Shown piece by piece: positions 45,513 through 55,068 of a stretch of DNA of 64,000 nt (position 1 is the stretch's first letter; each line of letters starts with the position of its first letter). Below the pieces are notes generated by a model. That model saw only the letters and a program-made list of their open reading frames with translations, did not search any database and was not told the DNA's origin. A program made the position numbers and the translations under genes. The DNA comes from Paenibacillus macquariensis. Its GTDB lineage: Bacteria; Bacillota; Bacilli; Paenibacillales; Paenibacillaceae. The stretch spans positions 372,001 through 436,000 of the forward strand of contig NZ_FTNK01000001.1 in NCBI RefSeq assembly GCF_900156375.1. Direction: 5' to 3'.

Positions 45513-47360
45513 TTACAATTCAAAAAGAAACTCGGACACCATTTCTCGTTCCAGCTGCGTTCGATTTAACACGATTCGAAAAAACAGATTATCTGTTTTA
45601 GAGGGTGAGTCTAACAAAATGTGTTCTATCTCCAATTGCCACTGCTCCGGATCATAGATCAATGTCACAGAATTCATCTGTATTCGCCCGGATCTTATCT
45701 CCATAGGCTGGACAGAACTTATGAAAACCTCTTGAAAAGATTCAGGTACTTTATTAAAAAGGACATTATCCTTAATAACCAACTGCGGAGTCTTATGGAC
45801 TGGACGATTCCATACAAATTCACGAGTGAGGAGTTCCAATGAAAGGCACGCATAGGCTTTCGTTAAATCCATGACAAGGTGAATATTATCAGTAGATATT
45901 TGGCTGGATAGAATCTCAGAATAATATGATTTTCCAAAACCTTGTCTGCAACCATCTACAATCGGAACCGAATGCCCATGAGATCCTGCATTGATCATTT
46001 CGTAGCGATAACCGGGTTGGAAATATTGCTTGGTATAGACCCCTTGCCCTAAATCTGCAAGTACGTTCTGTCCATCGACATGTATAATGAAATGCCCCAG
46101 ATCATTATGATTGTGCGGCTCTTCATTATGTCCGCCTTTGGCAGCGAAAGCAGTGATTCCATCTCTCGCATCCCTCACTTTCGAGATTACCCATTGATTA
46201 CCAGTGAAGATCTGCTCTTGAACCCGCTCTCCGCTCTCCGCGAATCCCATTGATTCCGTGTTAGATGACGACCAGAGCATCCGTCTTGTTGAATCCAACC
46301 AATTGCCCAGAACCGGCTTAAATTGGTACTCTTCAACAGGAAGCTGTAGAGATGGTACATACTGTTGTAACCGTTGAATAAGTCCTTCGTTGAAGGCTAC
46401 TTCATCTGGTGAATCGGAGAAATTCACAACTTTTCCTCCCGATAACATGCAAAATTGTGGAAACTGTGCAATTCGTTCGACCTTCTTATCCGTAAGAAGT
46501 GAGATTTGTCCATGTGTACGTTCTTTCAATAACTCTGCAAAATAGACAAAATAAGAAAATCCAAATTGCCAGTAAGCTGGTCCTTCCGGTGTCGCACCTT
46601 GCTCGTCAAATCCTGAGAAGAAATTCCTCAAGACCCCAATCACACGCCATAGCATTCCAGCCAGCTTCTCACTATCTTCTATCATATAAATAGCCGTTGC
46701 CCCTATACTTGCTGAGCAAACTGCCGGCCAGTTGTTTGTTTTCAATTCCCAGTTTTGCGGAGTTGGGTCATCGAAATACACTTGAAAAATACGCTTATCG
46801 ATCTCCTCTTTCACGCGATGAACCACCCATGGATGCAATCTTTCTTTGAGCAAATACACAGTTTCCGCTAATGTAAATGCGGTTATACCTGACAAGAGGT
46901 CTACCGTCTCACGTGGTGGGACTGGTTGATCCCAGATGCCGTTCGGATAATCGTTATGGTAGAGTCCAACATGCGCTGGTAAAACCCACGTATATTCGTT
47001 ACATACGTTCCAAATGGCATTCTCAAGTCCTGACTTCCATTCTTCATTATTCTCTGTCATCGCAAGCATGCTGAACGTATGGATTCCCGCATACAAGTGA
47101 TCCCGCTGTGTCTGAAATATGCCTCTGTTTCCCGTATCGCCAAATAAAGTGAACTCTGAAAAAAGCGGCGATCGGACAGGATTTTCATTCAAATATGCTG
47201 CTTGTTTCAACATAGAATTCCAGAAATCCGAGTAGTTCACATCTTGCCTGATTCGTCTCCAATTATCAGAAGAATTTGCTTCCTCATAAAGTTTACGTGG
47301 GTGATGTTGCGTCTCCTCCAACGCATTCTTAAGCTGCCGAAAAGTGATATCCTGTAGCAT
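45513..47360 (-). CDS. Heparinase II/III-family polysaccharide lyase
   Basis: This 615-residue protein has an N-terminal (alpha/alpha) toroid and a C-terminal beta-sandwich with the family mark EPHNHNDLGHFIIHVDGQNV (catalytic His/Asn region), continuing into DLGQGVYTK. Such enzymes split uronic-acid-containing polysaccharides (heparin, oligoalginate and related) and leave unsaturated ends. No signal peptide is visible, so it probably acts on imported oligosaccharides. GGAGAGGG is best spaced for the ATG at 47360; the frame is open to 47417. It lies between the binding-protein gene and the beta-helix gene, in one apparent operon from 50840 leftwards. Confidence 0.85.
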   Translation of the reverse strand: MLQDITFRQLKNALEETQHHPRKLYEEANSSDNWRRIRQDVNYSDFWNSMLKQAAYLNENPVRSPLFSEFTLFGDTGNRGIFQTQRDHLYAGIHTFSMLAMTENNEEWKSGLENAIWNVCNEYTWVLPAHVGLYHNDYPNGIWDQPVPPRETVDLLSGITAFTLAETVYLLKERLHPWVVHRVKEEIDKRIFQVYFDDPTPQNWELKTNNWPAVCSASIGATAIYMIEDSEKLAGMLWRVIGVLRNFFSGFDEQGATPEGPAYWQFGFSYFVYFAELLKERTHGQISLLTDKKVERIAQFPQFCMLSGGKVVNFSDSPDEVAFNEGLIQRLQQYVPSLQLPVEEYQFKPVLGNWLDSTRRMLWSSSNTESMGFAESGERVQEQIFTGNQWVISKVRDARDGITAFAAKGGHNEEPHNHNDLGHFIIHVDGQNVLADLGQGVYTKQYFQPGYRYEMINAGSHGHSVPIVDGCRQGFGKSYYSEILSSQISTDNIHLVMDLTKAYACLSLELLTREFVWNRPVHKTPQLVIKDNVLFNKVPESFQEVFISSVQPMEIRSGRIQMNSVTLIYDPEQWQLEIEHILLDSPSKTDNLFFRIVLNRTQLEREMVSEFLFEL

Positions 47361-47436
47361 TTCATTCATCCCTCTCCAAAAAAAGTAATGGGGAACCACA
47401 TTATGCTGGATCCCCATTCACCTTAGTCAAAACTTA

Positions 47437-48933
47437 TTACTGTGACTTTCTCCATTCATCAACTTGCTTTTGAATCTCAGCCAGCACTTTATCATGACCA
47501 GCTGCTTTTCGTTTATCCATCATAGATTTCATGGTTTTGTCCACATCATCAAGTCCGTTTGTAAGAATATCCTTATATTCGGCTGTAATTGCATTTAATT
47601 GAGCAATTTCATTTTCAACATTTTTACGATCAAATGTAAATGAGATCGAAGGGTCAATCACAGCAGAATCATTCAGCTTCTTTGTTTGCTCCCAAACGTC
47701 ATCCGGTTGTCCTGGTACGACAAAACTATTAAGTTCGTTGCCAAACAACCAGCCAGGTACGGTATACGCATCAGCTTTGGTCTCAATACGATTATCTGAA
47801 ACCTTCGTGTGATCCTGCCCCTCAATACCGAATTTAAGTAAGTTGAACAACTCTTTATTCGTATCAATCAGATTAATTAACATCATCGCACGATCTGGGT
47901 TTTTCGATGTGGCGCTAACGGCATTTAACGTACTAGTAACAGCCGATTTACTAATGACGGCTGGACCAGTTGAACTATTATTAACATCAAATCCATATGA
48001 TGTTTTGAGTTCGGCATCAATTCCTGGTTTTTGACGGCTATATCGACTGAATACTTTTCCTGCCTTAATTAAAGATAGCTCATCCTTAATCGTAGCTACA
48101 TCCTGTGGGAAGAAGCCCTTCTCATACCATTCTCTCATAAGCTTAAATTGACTAGTCAACTGCTCAGGTTGGAAATATACTTTCCATGTTTTTGTATCCA
48201 ATGCATATCCAAATCCGGCTGTTCCTTCAAGTATTGGCGCATACTCCATAAATGAAGTCGGAATACCTGCTCTAATTGCGGAAACACCCGGCTCTCCATC
48301 CTTAATCGTCTGGAAGATTGGAGTCAGATCATTCAGCGACTTCACTTTGGTAACATCGATATTATACTTATCGACAAGATCCTTCTTCATCCACAAACCT
48401 GGTTGATCACCCATAATTTGGTTGTTTGGAATGCCATACGTTTTCCCATCCACCTTAACCGCATCCCAAACTTCTTTCTTAAACATGTTTTGCAAATCTG
48501 GATATTTCGCCAACATCTCGTCTAAAGGAGCATAAGCACCTTTACTTACATTATCAAAATAGTTATTCGTCCAGCTTGCTGTGAAAGAAATATCATATTC
48601 TTCTCCTGAAGACATGACTAGCTGCATCTTTTGCTCATAATCTCCTGGATTGATAAATTTGAATTCTACCGTTGCATTGATTTTGTCCTTGATAATTTCA
48701 TTCGCCTTCTCCATAATAGAAGGCATATTTTTCGGCTCTGCACTTCGCAGGTACCACACTAACTTCACTGGCTTTAGTTCTCCATCTTTTTGAGTCACTT
48801 CTGTTTGAGCCTTGGTTGTGCTAGTACTAGTATTACTTGGAGTATCCGACTTTGAGGAACAACCTGCTACTAGCATCCCCACTGTCATAATTAAAGGTAA
48901 AACCATGCCTATCTTGCGTTTTCTTCTTTCCAT
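47437..48933 (-). CDS. Sugar ABC transporter substrate-binding lipoprotein (LplA-like)
   Basis: This 498-residue lipoprotein has the lipobox LVAGC with C25 after a hydrophobic leader. It has the extracellular solute-binding family 1 pattern seen in Paenibacillus LplA/YtcQ proteins (PVKLVWYLRSAEPKNMPSIM, DISFTASWTNNYFD, KTYGIPNNQIMGDQPGLW). It captures an oligosaccharide for the two permeases encoded just upstream. No ATPase gene is present, which is normal because such systems share MsmX-type ATPases. GAGGGGTC precedes the start. The ligand is likely an unsaturated uronate oligomer, inferred from the adjacent lyase. Confidence 0.92.
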   Translation of the reverse strand: MERRKRKIGMVLPLIMTVGMLVAGCSSKSDTPSNTSTSTTKAQTEVTQKDGELKPVKLVWYLRSAEPKNMPSIMEKANEIIKDKINATVEFKFINPGDYEQKMQLVMSSGEEYDISFTASWTNNYFDNVSKGAYAPLDEMLAKYPDLQNMFKKEVWDAVKVDGKTYGIPNNQIMGDQPGLWMKKDLVDKYNIDVTKVKSLNDLTPIFQTIKDGEPGVSAIRAGIPTSFMEYAPILEGTAGFGYALDTKTWKVYFQPEQLTSQFKLMREWYEKGFFPQDVATIKDELSLIKAGKVFSRYSRQKPGIDAELKTSYGFDVNNSSTGPAVISKSAVTSTLNAVSATSKNPDRAMMLINLIDTNKELFNLLKFGIEGQDHTKVSDNRIETKADAYTVPGWLFGNELNSFVVPGQPDDVWEQTKKLNDSAVIDPSISFTFDRKNVENEIAQLNAITAEYKDILTNGLDDVDKTMKSMMDKRKAAGHDKVLAEIQKQVDEWRKSQ

Positions 48934-49005
48934 GTAGACCCCTCCATGATTTTATATTTAATTTAATACTAGAATAGAATTCTAGTCATAAATTCGTACT
49001 CAGGG

Positions 49006-49899
49006 CTAACCCTTTACTGCGCCCACTGTCAATCCTTTGGCAAAGTACTTTTGGAAAAATGGGAAGACAAACAGCATCGGAGCTATTGCTAATATACACA
49101 TGGCCATTCTAGTTGATTCTGTCGGTAGATTAGCTAGCATTGTTGCATCTACCTGCCCGCCACTTGTCATATTTCTCAATATCTCTTGGATATTACTCAT
49201 CATAACTTGCAGTAAGTATTGAAGTGGATACAAGGACTGTTTATCGATAAACAGAAGCGCATTGAACCATGAATTCCAGTAGATAAGCAGTTGCATCAGA
49301 CCAACTGTTGCTAAGACTGGTGTAGATAGTGGAACGATCATTGTAATGTAAATTCTCAACTCACCTGCACCATCGATTTTGGCCGATTCCACTAGGGAGT
49401 CCGGCAATTGCTTGAAGAAAGTTCTCATCAGAAACATATACCAGATATTCCCTAATAAAGGGATGATCAATGCCGCATACGTATTTTGTAAGTGTAAAAA
49501 TTTCGTCATTAGTATATAGAAAGGAACAATACCTCCGCTGAATAATGTGGTAAAAAACAAGTAGAAGGTAATGATCTTACTGTACTTAAAGTCTGACCTC
49601 GACAAAGCATACGCGCACATCGAGATCATAATTACGGACAAAAGCGTACCTATTACTGACGTAATCGCAGTAACTTTATATGCGTTAACAATGGTCATGG
49701 GATTGTCGAATATATAGTGGTAAGCTTGAAAATCAATCTTCTTCGGAATTAAGTGGTAACCAAAGTTCGAGATATCAAGTTCATTCGACAGTGAAATCGC
49801 AATAATGGACCATAGCGGAACAATAAACACTGCAGATACAGCGATGAAAAATAAATGAATCGGTAACCTAGATAGTCGGTATGACCTAATACGAACCAT
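49006..49899 (-). CDS. Carbohydrate ABC transporter permease (YtcP-like)
   Basis: This 297-residue inner-membrane protein has about six helices and the EAA-type loop ESAKIDGAGELRIYITMIVP that contacts the ATPase. The C-terminus FAKGLTVGAVKG is typical of this permease class (MalG type). GGAGGAGAAGG lies before the ATG at 49899, and the open frame reaches 49923. It is 20 nt downstream of the partner permease and 73 nt upstream of the binding-protein gene. Confidence 0.92.
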   Translation of the reverse strand: MVRIRSYRLSRLPIHLFFIAVSAVFIVPLWSIIAISLSNELDISNFGYHLIPKKIDFQAYHYIFDNPMTIVNAYKVTAITSVIGTLLSVIMISMCAYALSRSDFKYSKIITFYLFFTTLFSGGIVPFYILMTKFLHLQNTYAALIIPLLGNIWYMFLMRTFFKQLPDSLVESAKIDGAGELRIYITMIVPLSTPVLATVGLMQLLIYWNSWFNALLFIDKQSLYPLQYLLQVMMSNIQEILRNMTSGGQVDATMLANLPTESTRMAMCILAIAPMLFVFPFFQKYFAKGLTVGAVKG

Positions 49900-49919
49900 T
49901 CCTTCTCCTCCCACTTTTA

Positions 49920-50840
49920 TCAAAATAACGAATTGTCGGAATTTATTTTGCGTACTACGGCATTCGTTCCAAGAACAAGCAGTAATCCTAGAATCGATTT
50001 CGTCAATCCGGCTGCGCTTGACATCCCAATATTGCCATTATCAATTAATGCTCTGAAGATGTAGGTGTCGATAACGTCCGTTGAGCTAAATATCGTCGGC
50101 GAATTCATAGGAAGTTGGTAGAACAAGCCAAAGTCAGCTGAAAAGATATGTCCTATCGCTAAGATCGTTAGAATCGTCATAAGTGGATAAAGAAAAGGCA
50201 CTGAAATTTTCGTAATAATCTTCCACTTGCTCGCTCCATCGATTTTGGCCGCCTCATAATAGGTAGGATCAACGCCTAAGAGCCCTGCATAATAAATGAT
50301 TGCGCTTACACCTATCTCTTTCCACATATTAGCCAGTGGCATGATGTAGATCCAAGGGCCCGACTTATTGTACCAATCTACTGCTCCTAATCCGAGATCT
50401 GATAACCATTGATTCAACATCCCAGATCTTGGATTTAAAAAAGCATAGGCCATGTAAGCGACCACTACCCATGATAAGAAATGAGGATAGAACATGATTG
50501 ACTGATACACTTTGAGCAGCTTCTTACTTGTGATTTCGTACAATAGTAATGCAACAAAGACTGATCCCAGCAAATTAAGAATAATAAATACGGTATTGTA
50601 TCCCAACGTGTTACGAACAATTCTCCAAAGATCTGGAGACTCGAATAGAAACTTAAAGTTACTTAAGCCCACCCAATCGCTACCTAAAATGCCTTTGTTA
50701 AACTGGTATCTTTTGAAAGCGACGATCGCACCAAACATGGGTACATAGCTGAAAATAAATACATAAATGACGAGTGGTAAAGTCAAAGCAAGTAAAACTT
50801 TGTTTTTTCTAAAATCCTTCCTCAATTCTCTGAGCTGCAT
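49920..50840 (-). CDS. Carbohydrate ABC transporter permease (YteP-like)
   Basis: This 306-residue MalF-type permease begins with LRELRKDFRKNKVLLAL and has about six helices. Its EAA loop is YEAAKIDGASKWKIITKISV. The AAGGAGG site is 12 nt before the ATG at 50840 and directly abuts a TTG at 50852, which is too close, so the ATG is chosen. It is the first gene of the five-gene leftward transport/lyase operon and is divergent from the membrane AraC regulator. The products are two permeases, a binding lipoprotein, a lyase and a secreted beta-helix protein. Confidence 0.92.
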   Translation of the reverse strand: MQLRELRKDFRKNKVLLALTLPLVIYVFIFSYVPMFGAIVAFKRYQFNKGILGSDWVGLSNFKFLFESPDLWRIVRNTLGYNTVFIILNLLGSVFVALLLYEITSKKLLKVYQSIMFYPHFLSWVVVAYMAYAFLNPRSGMLNQWLSDLGLGAVDWYNKSGPWIYIMPLANMWKEIGVSAIIYYAGLLGVDPTYYEAAKIDGASKWKIITKISVPFLYPLMTILTILAIGHIFSADFGLFYQLPMNSPTIFSSTDVIDTYIFRALIDNGNIGMSSAAGLTKSILGLLLVLGTNAVVRKINSDNSLF

Positions 50841-50994
50841 AATTCGAATCAACCTCCTTCTGCCATTTATCGTAACTCATAAAGTTTCGATTAATATAGT
50901 TACAAAAACGATGAAACAGTTTAAATTTGGGGTTTAAATTATGTGAAAGAGTTCAATCTAGACTAGATCTATTCCAAATTCTATATACTTGCCC

Positions 50995-51000
50995 TATAAT
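50995..51000 (+). promoter_or_regulatory. Candidate -10 of the membrane AraC regulator
   Basis: A perfect TATAAT lies 42 nt before the ATG. A weak -35 (TTCCAA) starts 17 nt upstream at 50972. Confidence 0.4.
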
Positions 51001-51041
51001 AAGTGATATTCAACCTGATTTTCTCTTGAAGGAGGACTCGC

Positions 51042-53420
51042 ATGAAAAAGAGGTTTTTACATACTAGTCAGCTTTATTTCTATAGCATGTTTACTAAAAT
51101 TACCTTTTTGCTTACGTTAACCATGCTTGTACTCATTTTGTTTCTATATTTTAACTTTACAAGCTATAGTATCGGGCTCATTAATTCAGCCAATCAGAAA
51201 TTGATGAACCAGATTTATCAAAATGCGCTGCAAATTAATAACTCTGTACGAACCTACTCAACAGCCATTTTTAATAACCCCAATACAGCCAAGTTAATGC
51301 GTAGTGATGACATTTCTGTTCTTGATGAGCTTAACAGCATGAAAACGATTGATACCACTTTAGAAAGTGCCCCATTTATTCATTCCTCCTATGTGTATAA
51401 CGGAAAAACGAACACCTACTATGCTATTGGACCGAATCCAGTCATTCGGAAAGGACAGTTTTTCGATAAGGAACTGGTTCAAATATTTAAAAATCCAACG
51501 AGTATGCTGTCACACACACCTATCCCTAGAAAAATTCCGGTTTCAGAATTAGAGCCAATCAAGTATGAGAATGTATTTTCTTACATACTGCCTGAATATT
51601 TTCCTGATAAAAAGTTGAAAAATGCCCTAGTCATTAATGTACGAATGGATTGGATCTTCAATTCGCTGGCTTCCTATCAAGAATCTGATTCCTTAAACGG
51701 TAATAATATCTTACTCATGGATCATGACGGGAACGTCATTACGAATTCCGATCAAGAAAAGGACTTATTCTTAAGCAACTTGTCGGGCGAACCTTTGGTT
51801 TCTCAGATATTAAGCTCATCCAACACATCAGGTGTGTTTACATCAAACTTTAGAGGCACGTCATCCATCATTACTTATATTTCTTACGAAAATTCACCAT
51901 GGATTCTGGTCGACATTACTCCTTACAAATATATTGCTGGAACCGTCAGCAAAGTGAAAGCGATTACAATAACAATTGGACTAGTTATGCTTATTATCTG
52001 TCTCATCACGGGCTTTTTACTTTCGAAAAATCTCTATTATCCTGTGCGAAATCTTAGACAGACAATTGGTCGTTTACAAAAAAATCAATCACCTAATCAG
52101 GAGCACAACAATGAATTCGAATATATCACGGACTCCATTCAGACCACCCATTATCAGTTGACCTCGCTGGAGGATTTTCGAAAAGCTAATCTTTTCGAAT
52201 TGAAACAGAACTATTTGAAGCATCTCCTCTTGAGTAAAAATGTGAAAGAGGTAGACTATGAAACGTTTTTCAGGCATCACAATGTTCATTTTGATCCAAA
52301 AAGCAGTATCGCACTTATTCTGTTCAAAATAGATCATTATGCAGTCTTCCATGCTAATTTCAGCTCGAATGACCAATCTTTATTGAAATATTCTCTTCTG
52401 AATATTGCGAACGAAATCGTACTTCCCTCCTATCAATGCGAATCTATCGATGCGGGGAGGGATCAAGTTGTTACCTTATTAAATGTGGAAGTAAACAGCG
52501 AAGACGCTCGTGACTCCATGGATCATTTGGAGCGTTTGAAGAGCTTGGTACAAGAGATTCAGACTGTGTATGCTAAGTATTGCTCCATAAGCGTGTCCGC
52601 CTTTATTAGCGAGCCTGTAGCCTCGATTATGAACGTTCGCACCTTATATGAAAGGACACTGGATCTTTCCCAATATCGCATTAAATACAACCATGCGTGT
52701 CTTCTAACACAACAATCTTTGGATAAAACTCAGTGGTCAGATTTCAATATTAATACCGCTTCTGTACATCATTTCCTTGACTGTATTCAGAAAGCAAGAT
52801 TAGAAGAGGCTAAAACTACCTATTGGAATCTAATTCAGGAATTGACAGACTGCAGTTACAATATCATCATGTTCACGTTATCTTATTTGTCCTCAAGCAT
52901 TTTTAATATGGTGAACCTCATGGAGAAAAATGGTACCATATCCTTTGGTCTTGATTTCGTTTCTTTTGACAATAAAATTAAATCCTTTGAAGTGTTCGAC
53001 CAAATAAATACGGAGTTCATTGCCCTAATAGAGGGGATTGTAGGCAAAATTGAACAAAACCGAAACGAAAAATCGGACATTGTCGTTTCCAACGCTATGC
53101 GATTCATTGAAACGCACTATATGGACAATTCCTTATCATCCACTATGGTAGCTGATCAATTTAAGTTAACTTCTGCTTATTTAGGCAAACTGTTCCGTGA
53201 GTATTCTTCTCAATCTATCTCCAACTACATATCTGAAGTCCGTCTAGTTAAAGCATCGGAAATGCTCAAGCAATCACCGTTGTATATAGATGAAATTATC
53301 GAAAAAATTGGCTGGGAAAACAAAAAGCATTTCTTCACCTTGTTTAAAAAACGTTTTGGAACAACCCCTACAGAATATCGACTTAAATCCAAAGTAAGCG
53401 ATATTCATGAGATTTCTTAA
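51042..53420 (+). CDS. Membrane-bound AraC-family regulator with extracellular sensor domain
   Basis: This 792-residue regulator is of the type paired with LplA transport operons in Paenibacillus. A first membrane helix (~18-40) and a second (~305-327) enclose an extracellular dCache-like sensor (ENSPWILVDITPYKYIAG near its end). A HAMP-like linker follows (NLRQTIGRLQKNQ). The long cytoplasmic middle lacks receiver motifs. The C-terminal AraC HTH pair (~690-785) includes NSLSSTMVADQFKLTSAYLG and YIDEIIEKIGWENKKHFFTL, ending FGTTPTEYR. GGAGG precedes the ATG. It is divergent from the transport/lyase operon and probably activates it on sensing extracellular oligosaccharide. Confidence 0.9.
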   Translation: MKKRFLHTSQLYFYSMFTKITFLLTLTMLVLILFLYFNFTSYSIGLINSANQKLMNQIYQNALQINNSVRTYSTAIFNNPNTAKLMRSDDISVLDELNSMKTIDTTLESAPFIHSSYVYNGKTNTYYAIGPNPVIRKGQFFDKELVQIFKNPTSMLSHTPIPRKIPVSELEPIKYENVFSYILPEYFPDKKLKNALVINVRMDWIFNSLASYQESDSLNGNNILLMDHDGNVITNSDQEKDLFLSNLSGEPLVSQILSSSNTSGVFTSNFRGTSSIITYISYENSPWILVDITPYKYIAGTVSKVKAITITIGLVMLIICLITGFLLSKNLYYPVRNLRQTIGRLQKNQSPNQEHNNEFEYITDSIQTTHYQLTSLEDFRKANLFELKQNYLKHLLLSKNVKEVDYETFFRHHNVHFDPKSSIALILFKIDHYAVFHANFSSNDQSLLKYSLLNIANEIVLPSYQCESIDAGRDQVVTLLNVEVNSEDARDSMDHLERLKSLVQEIQTVYAKYCSISVSAFISEPVASIMNVRTLYERTLDLSQYRIKYNHACLLTQQSLDKTQWSDFNINTASVHHFLDCIQKARLEEAKTTYWNLIQELTDCSYNIIMFTLSYLSSSIFNMVNLMEKNGTISFGLDFVSFDNKIKSFEVFDQINTEFIALIEGIVGKIEQNRNEKSDIVVSNAMRFIETHYMDNSLSSTMVADQFKLTSAYLGKLFREYSSQSISNYISEVRLVKASEMLKQSPLYIDEIIEKIGWENKKHFFTLFKKRFGTTPTEYRLKSKVSDIHEIS

Positions 53421-53428
53421 TATGAAAT

Positions 53429-53470
53429 AACTAGAAGCGGCCCTCTTAGTTGAGAGGGCCGCTTCTAGTT
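53429..53470. terminator. Strong terminator between the AraC regulator and the convergent operon
   Basis: Stem AACTAGAAGCGGCCCTC pairs over its full length with the right arm around a 6-8 nt loop and is flanked by A/T-rich sequence. It serves the AraC gene and perhaps the convergent leftward operon. Confidence 0.8.
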
Positions 53471-53527
53471 ATTCACGCTTTCTAACAATCACATGACCCG
53501 CTCCATTTTACGCCACAACTGCTGCTC

Positions 53528-54160
53528 CTAAGGTGCTTCTTCCCATTGCTCGAAATGTGGGTACATCACCTCATGCCAGTTGTCCGGAGTATACTTAGTA
53601 GTCAATAATCCTTGACGTTTTATTGGGCTAACCCCAGATGGTAACTCATGATAGGAGAATAATAACGTACCTAAAGAACCGATCATATACGTTTGATTAA
53701 AGCTATCCGGGGATTCCTCTTGTTTCTGATAATGATAATAGATATAGCTCGATGCCATTTCCGGTCTCAATCTGGCAATTGAGCCTATACGCTCGGCGTT
53801 AGGAGCGCTTCTGCGCCCAAAATCGCTGTCGCTAGGCACCCCATCATGAAAAACATCGATCATTGGGAGCGCAAGCCTGTAAAACGTCCCTCTAGAACTA
53901 CTAACTTGTTGAGGTTCGAGTGGCCACTTTTCTAAGTAACGATCGAAAGACATCGGCCAATCCCATCCTGATATTCTCGAACCTCCTACTACCTCAGCAT
54001 ACATACAAACATATGGCTCGCAAGTGAACACGGAGACATGCGATAACCCCCACGCTGCCCATTCTTTAAGCAGCTTGGTTTCTTCTTCCTTGATAATTTC
54101 CTGAAATTTCCTCTTTATTCCTTTGCGAAGTTGCGAGTAATAGAGAAGTCTTTGAATCAT
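53528..54160 (-). CDS. Double L-rhamnose-mutarotase-like protein
   Basis: The 210 residues look like two ~100-residue RhaM/DUF718-type modules in one chain. Module 1 runs from YSQLRKGIKRKFQ through LSHVSVFTCEPYVCMYAEVV to WPMSFDRYLEKWP and ends LPMIDVFHDG. Module 2 runs from ERIGSIARLRPEMASSYIYY to GTLLFSYHELP and NWHEVMYPHFEQWEE. RhaM proteins interconvert anomers of deoxyhexoses. The start ATG overlaps the stop of the amidohydrolase gene (ATGA), so the two are translationally coupled. Role and substrate are inferred from the lactonase and aldo/keto reductase in the same operon. Similarity is moderate, and another dimeric ferredoxin-fold role is possible. Confidence 0.5.
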   Translation of the reverse strand: MIQRLLYYSQLRKGIKRKFQEIIKEEETKLLKEWAAWGLSHVSVFTCEPYVCMYAEVVGGSRISGWDWPMSFDRYLEKWPLEPQQVSSSRGTFYRLALPMIDVFHDGVPSDSDFGRRSAPNAERIGSIARLRPEMASSYIYYHYQKQEESPDSFNQTYMIGSLGTLLFSYHELPSGVSPIKRQGLLTTKYTPDNWHEVMYPHFEQWEEAP

Positions 54161-55041
54161 GCTTCGTTATCCCCAATACCAAAATAAAATGTCTTTGCAT
54201 TGAAATTACGTAATCTTGTACGATCCTTATCGTCCCACTCCTCAGGAAGCAGTCGCTCGAATAATTGCACAACATCGTTGTAGGTGCCCGCCATTAAAGC
54301 TACTGGCCAATCACTCCCGAACATAATACGATTGGGGCCAAATCTATCCGCAGTCAGACGAATATAAGATTCAAGAAGTTTGAGATTCATACCACCTGCG
54401 GGTGTGATCATGCCAGACCATTTGCAATACACATTAGGAAAACTAGAAAGCTCATCCATGTATGTCGACCAAGTCTCTAATTCACCGTTACCACCATCTC
54501 GAATAGGTGGACCACCTAAATGATTAATAACGGCCTTTAAGTGAGGTACGCACCTCAGGCATTTAATTACGGTTGGCATATTCTCTGATCCGATCAGTAG
54601 ATCAATTGTAAAACCATCTTTCTCTAACAGACGAAGATGCTCGATCAAACGATCTGGCACTTGTTCTTTGCACTGCTCGAAGACGGAACGGTCCAACCTA
54701 ATCCCCACGAATTGTGGGTTGTTACGTAAATGTCTATATTCATCTGCGAATGAAGATGCGAACGGATCAAGCCAACCTACGACACCGAGGATTCGCTCAT
54801 CATTACGTGCCAGTTCAAGCAAGAATTCCGTCTCAGCTACTGTCGGAGCCGCCTGTACAGCGATAAATCCACGTACTGCTTCAGCAATACCTAACAGATC
54901 TGAAGGCAAATAATTCTGGTAAAGAACTGGATTACTGGGCTTAAGCCAATGATAATCGCCACGCTCCAGCTTCCAAAAGTGGACATGGCTATCGAGATAG
55001 ACAACTTTATCTTCAGTAGATGATTGATGATTGGAAGTCAT
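54157..55041 (-). CDS. Amidohydrolase-2 family lactonase (L-fuconolactonase-like)
   Basis: This 294-residue TIM-barrel hydrolase opens with the metal motif DSHVHFW and continues with a HWLKP segment seen in fuconolactonase/rhamnonolactonase-type enzymes. Later it has LKAVINHLGGPPI and the metal-site aspartate in MFGSDWPVAL. It probably opens a sugar-1,4- or 1,5-lactone made by a 1-dehydrogenase. AGAGGAG is about ten nt before the ATG at 55041 and too close to the ATG at 55050. It is 28 nt downstream of the large enzyme gene and overlaps the mutarotase-like gene by 4 nt. Confidence 0.8.
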   Translation of the reverse strand: MTSNHQSSTEDKVVYLDSHVHFWKLERGDYHWLKPSNPVLYQNYLPSDLLGIAEAVRGFIAVQAAPTVAETEFLLELARNDERILGVVGWLDPFASSFADEYRHLRNNPQFVGIRLDRSVFEQCKEQVPDRLIEHLRLLEKDGFTIDLLIGSENMPTVIKCLRCVPHLKAVINHLGGPPIRDGGNGELETWSTYMDELSSFPNVYCKWSGMITPAGGMNLKLLESYIRLTADRFGPNRIMFGSDWPVALMAGTYNDVVQLFERLLPEEWDDKDRTRLRNFNAKTFYFGIGDNEA

Positions 55042-55068
55042 AGATTCCATTCTCCTCTTAATTACTAC

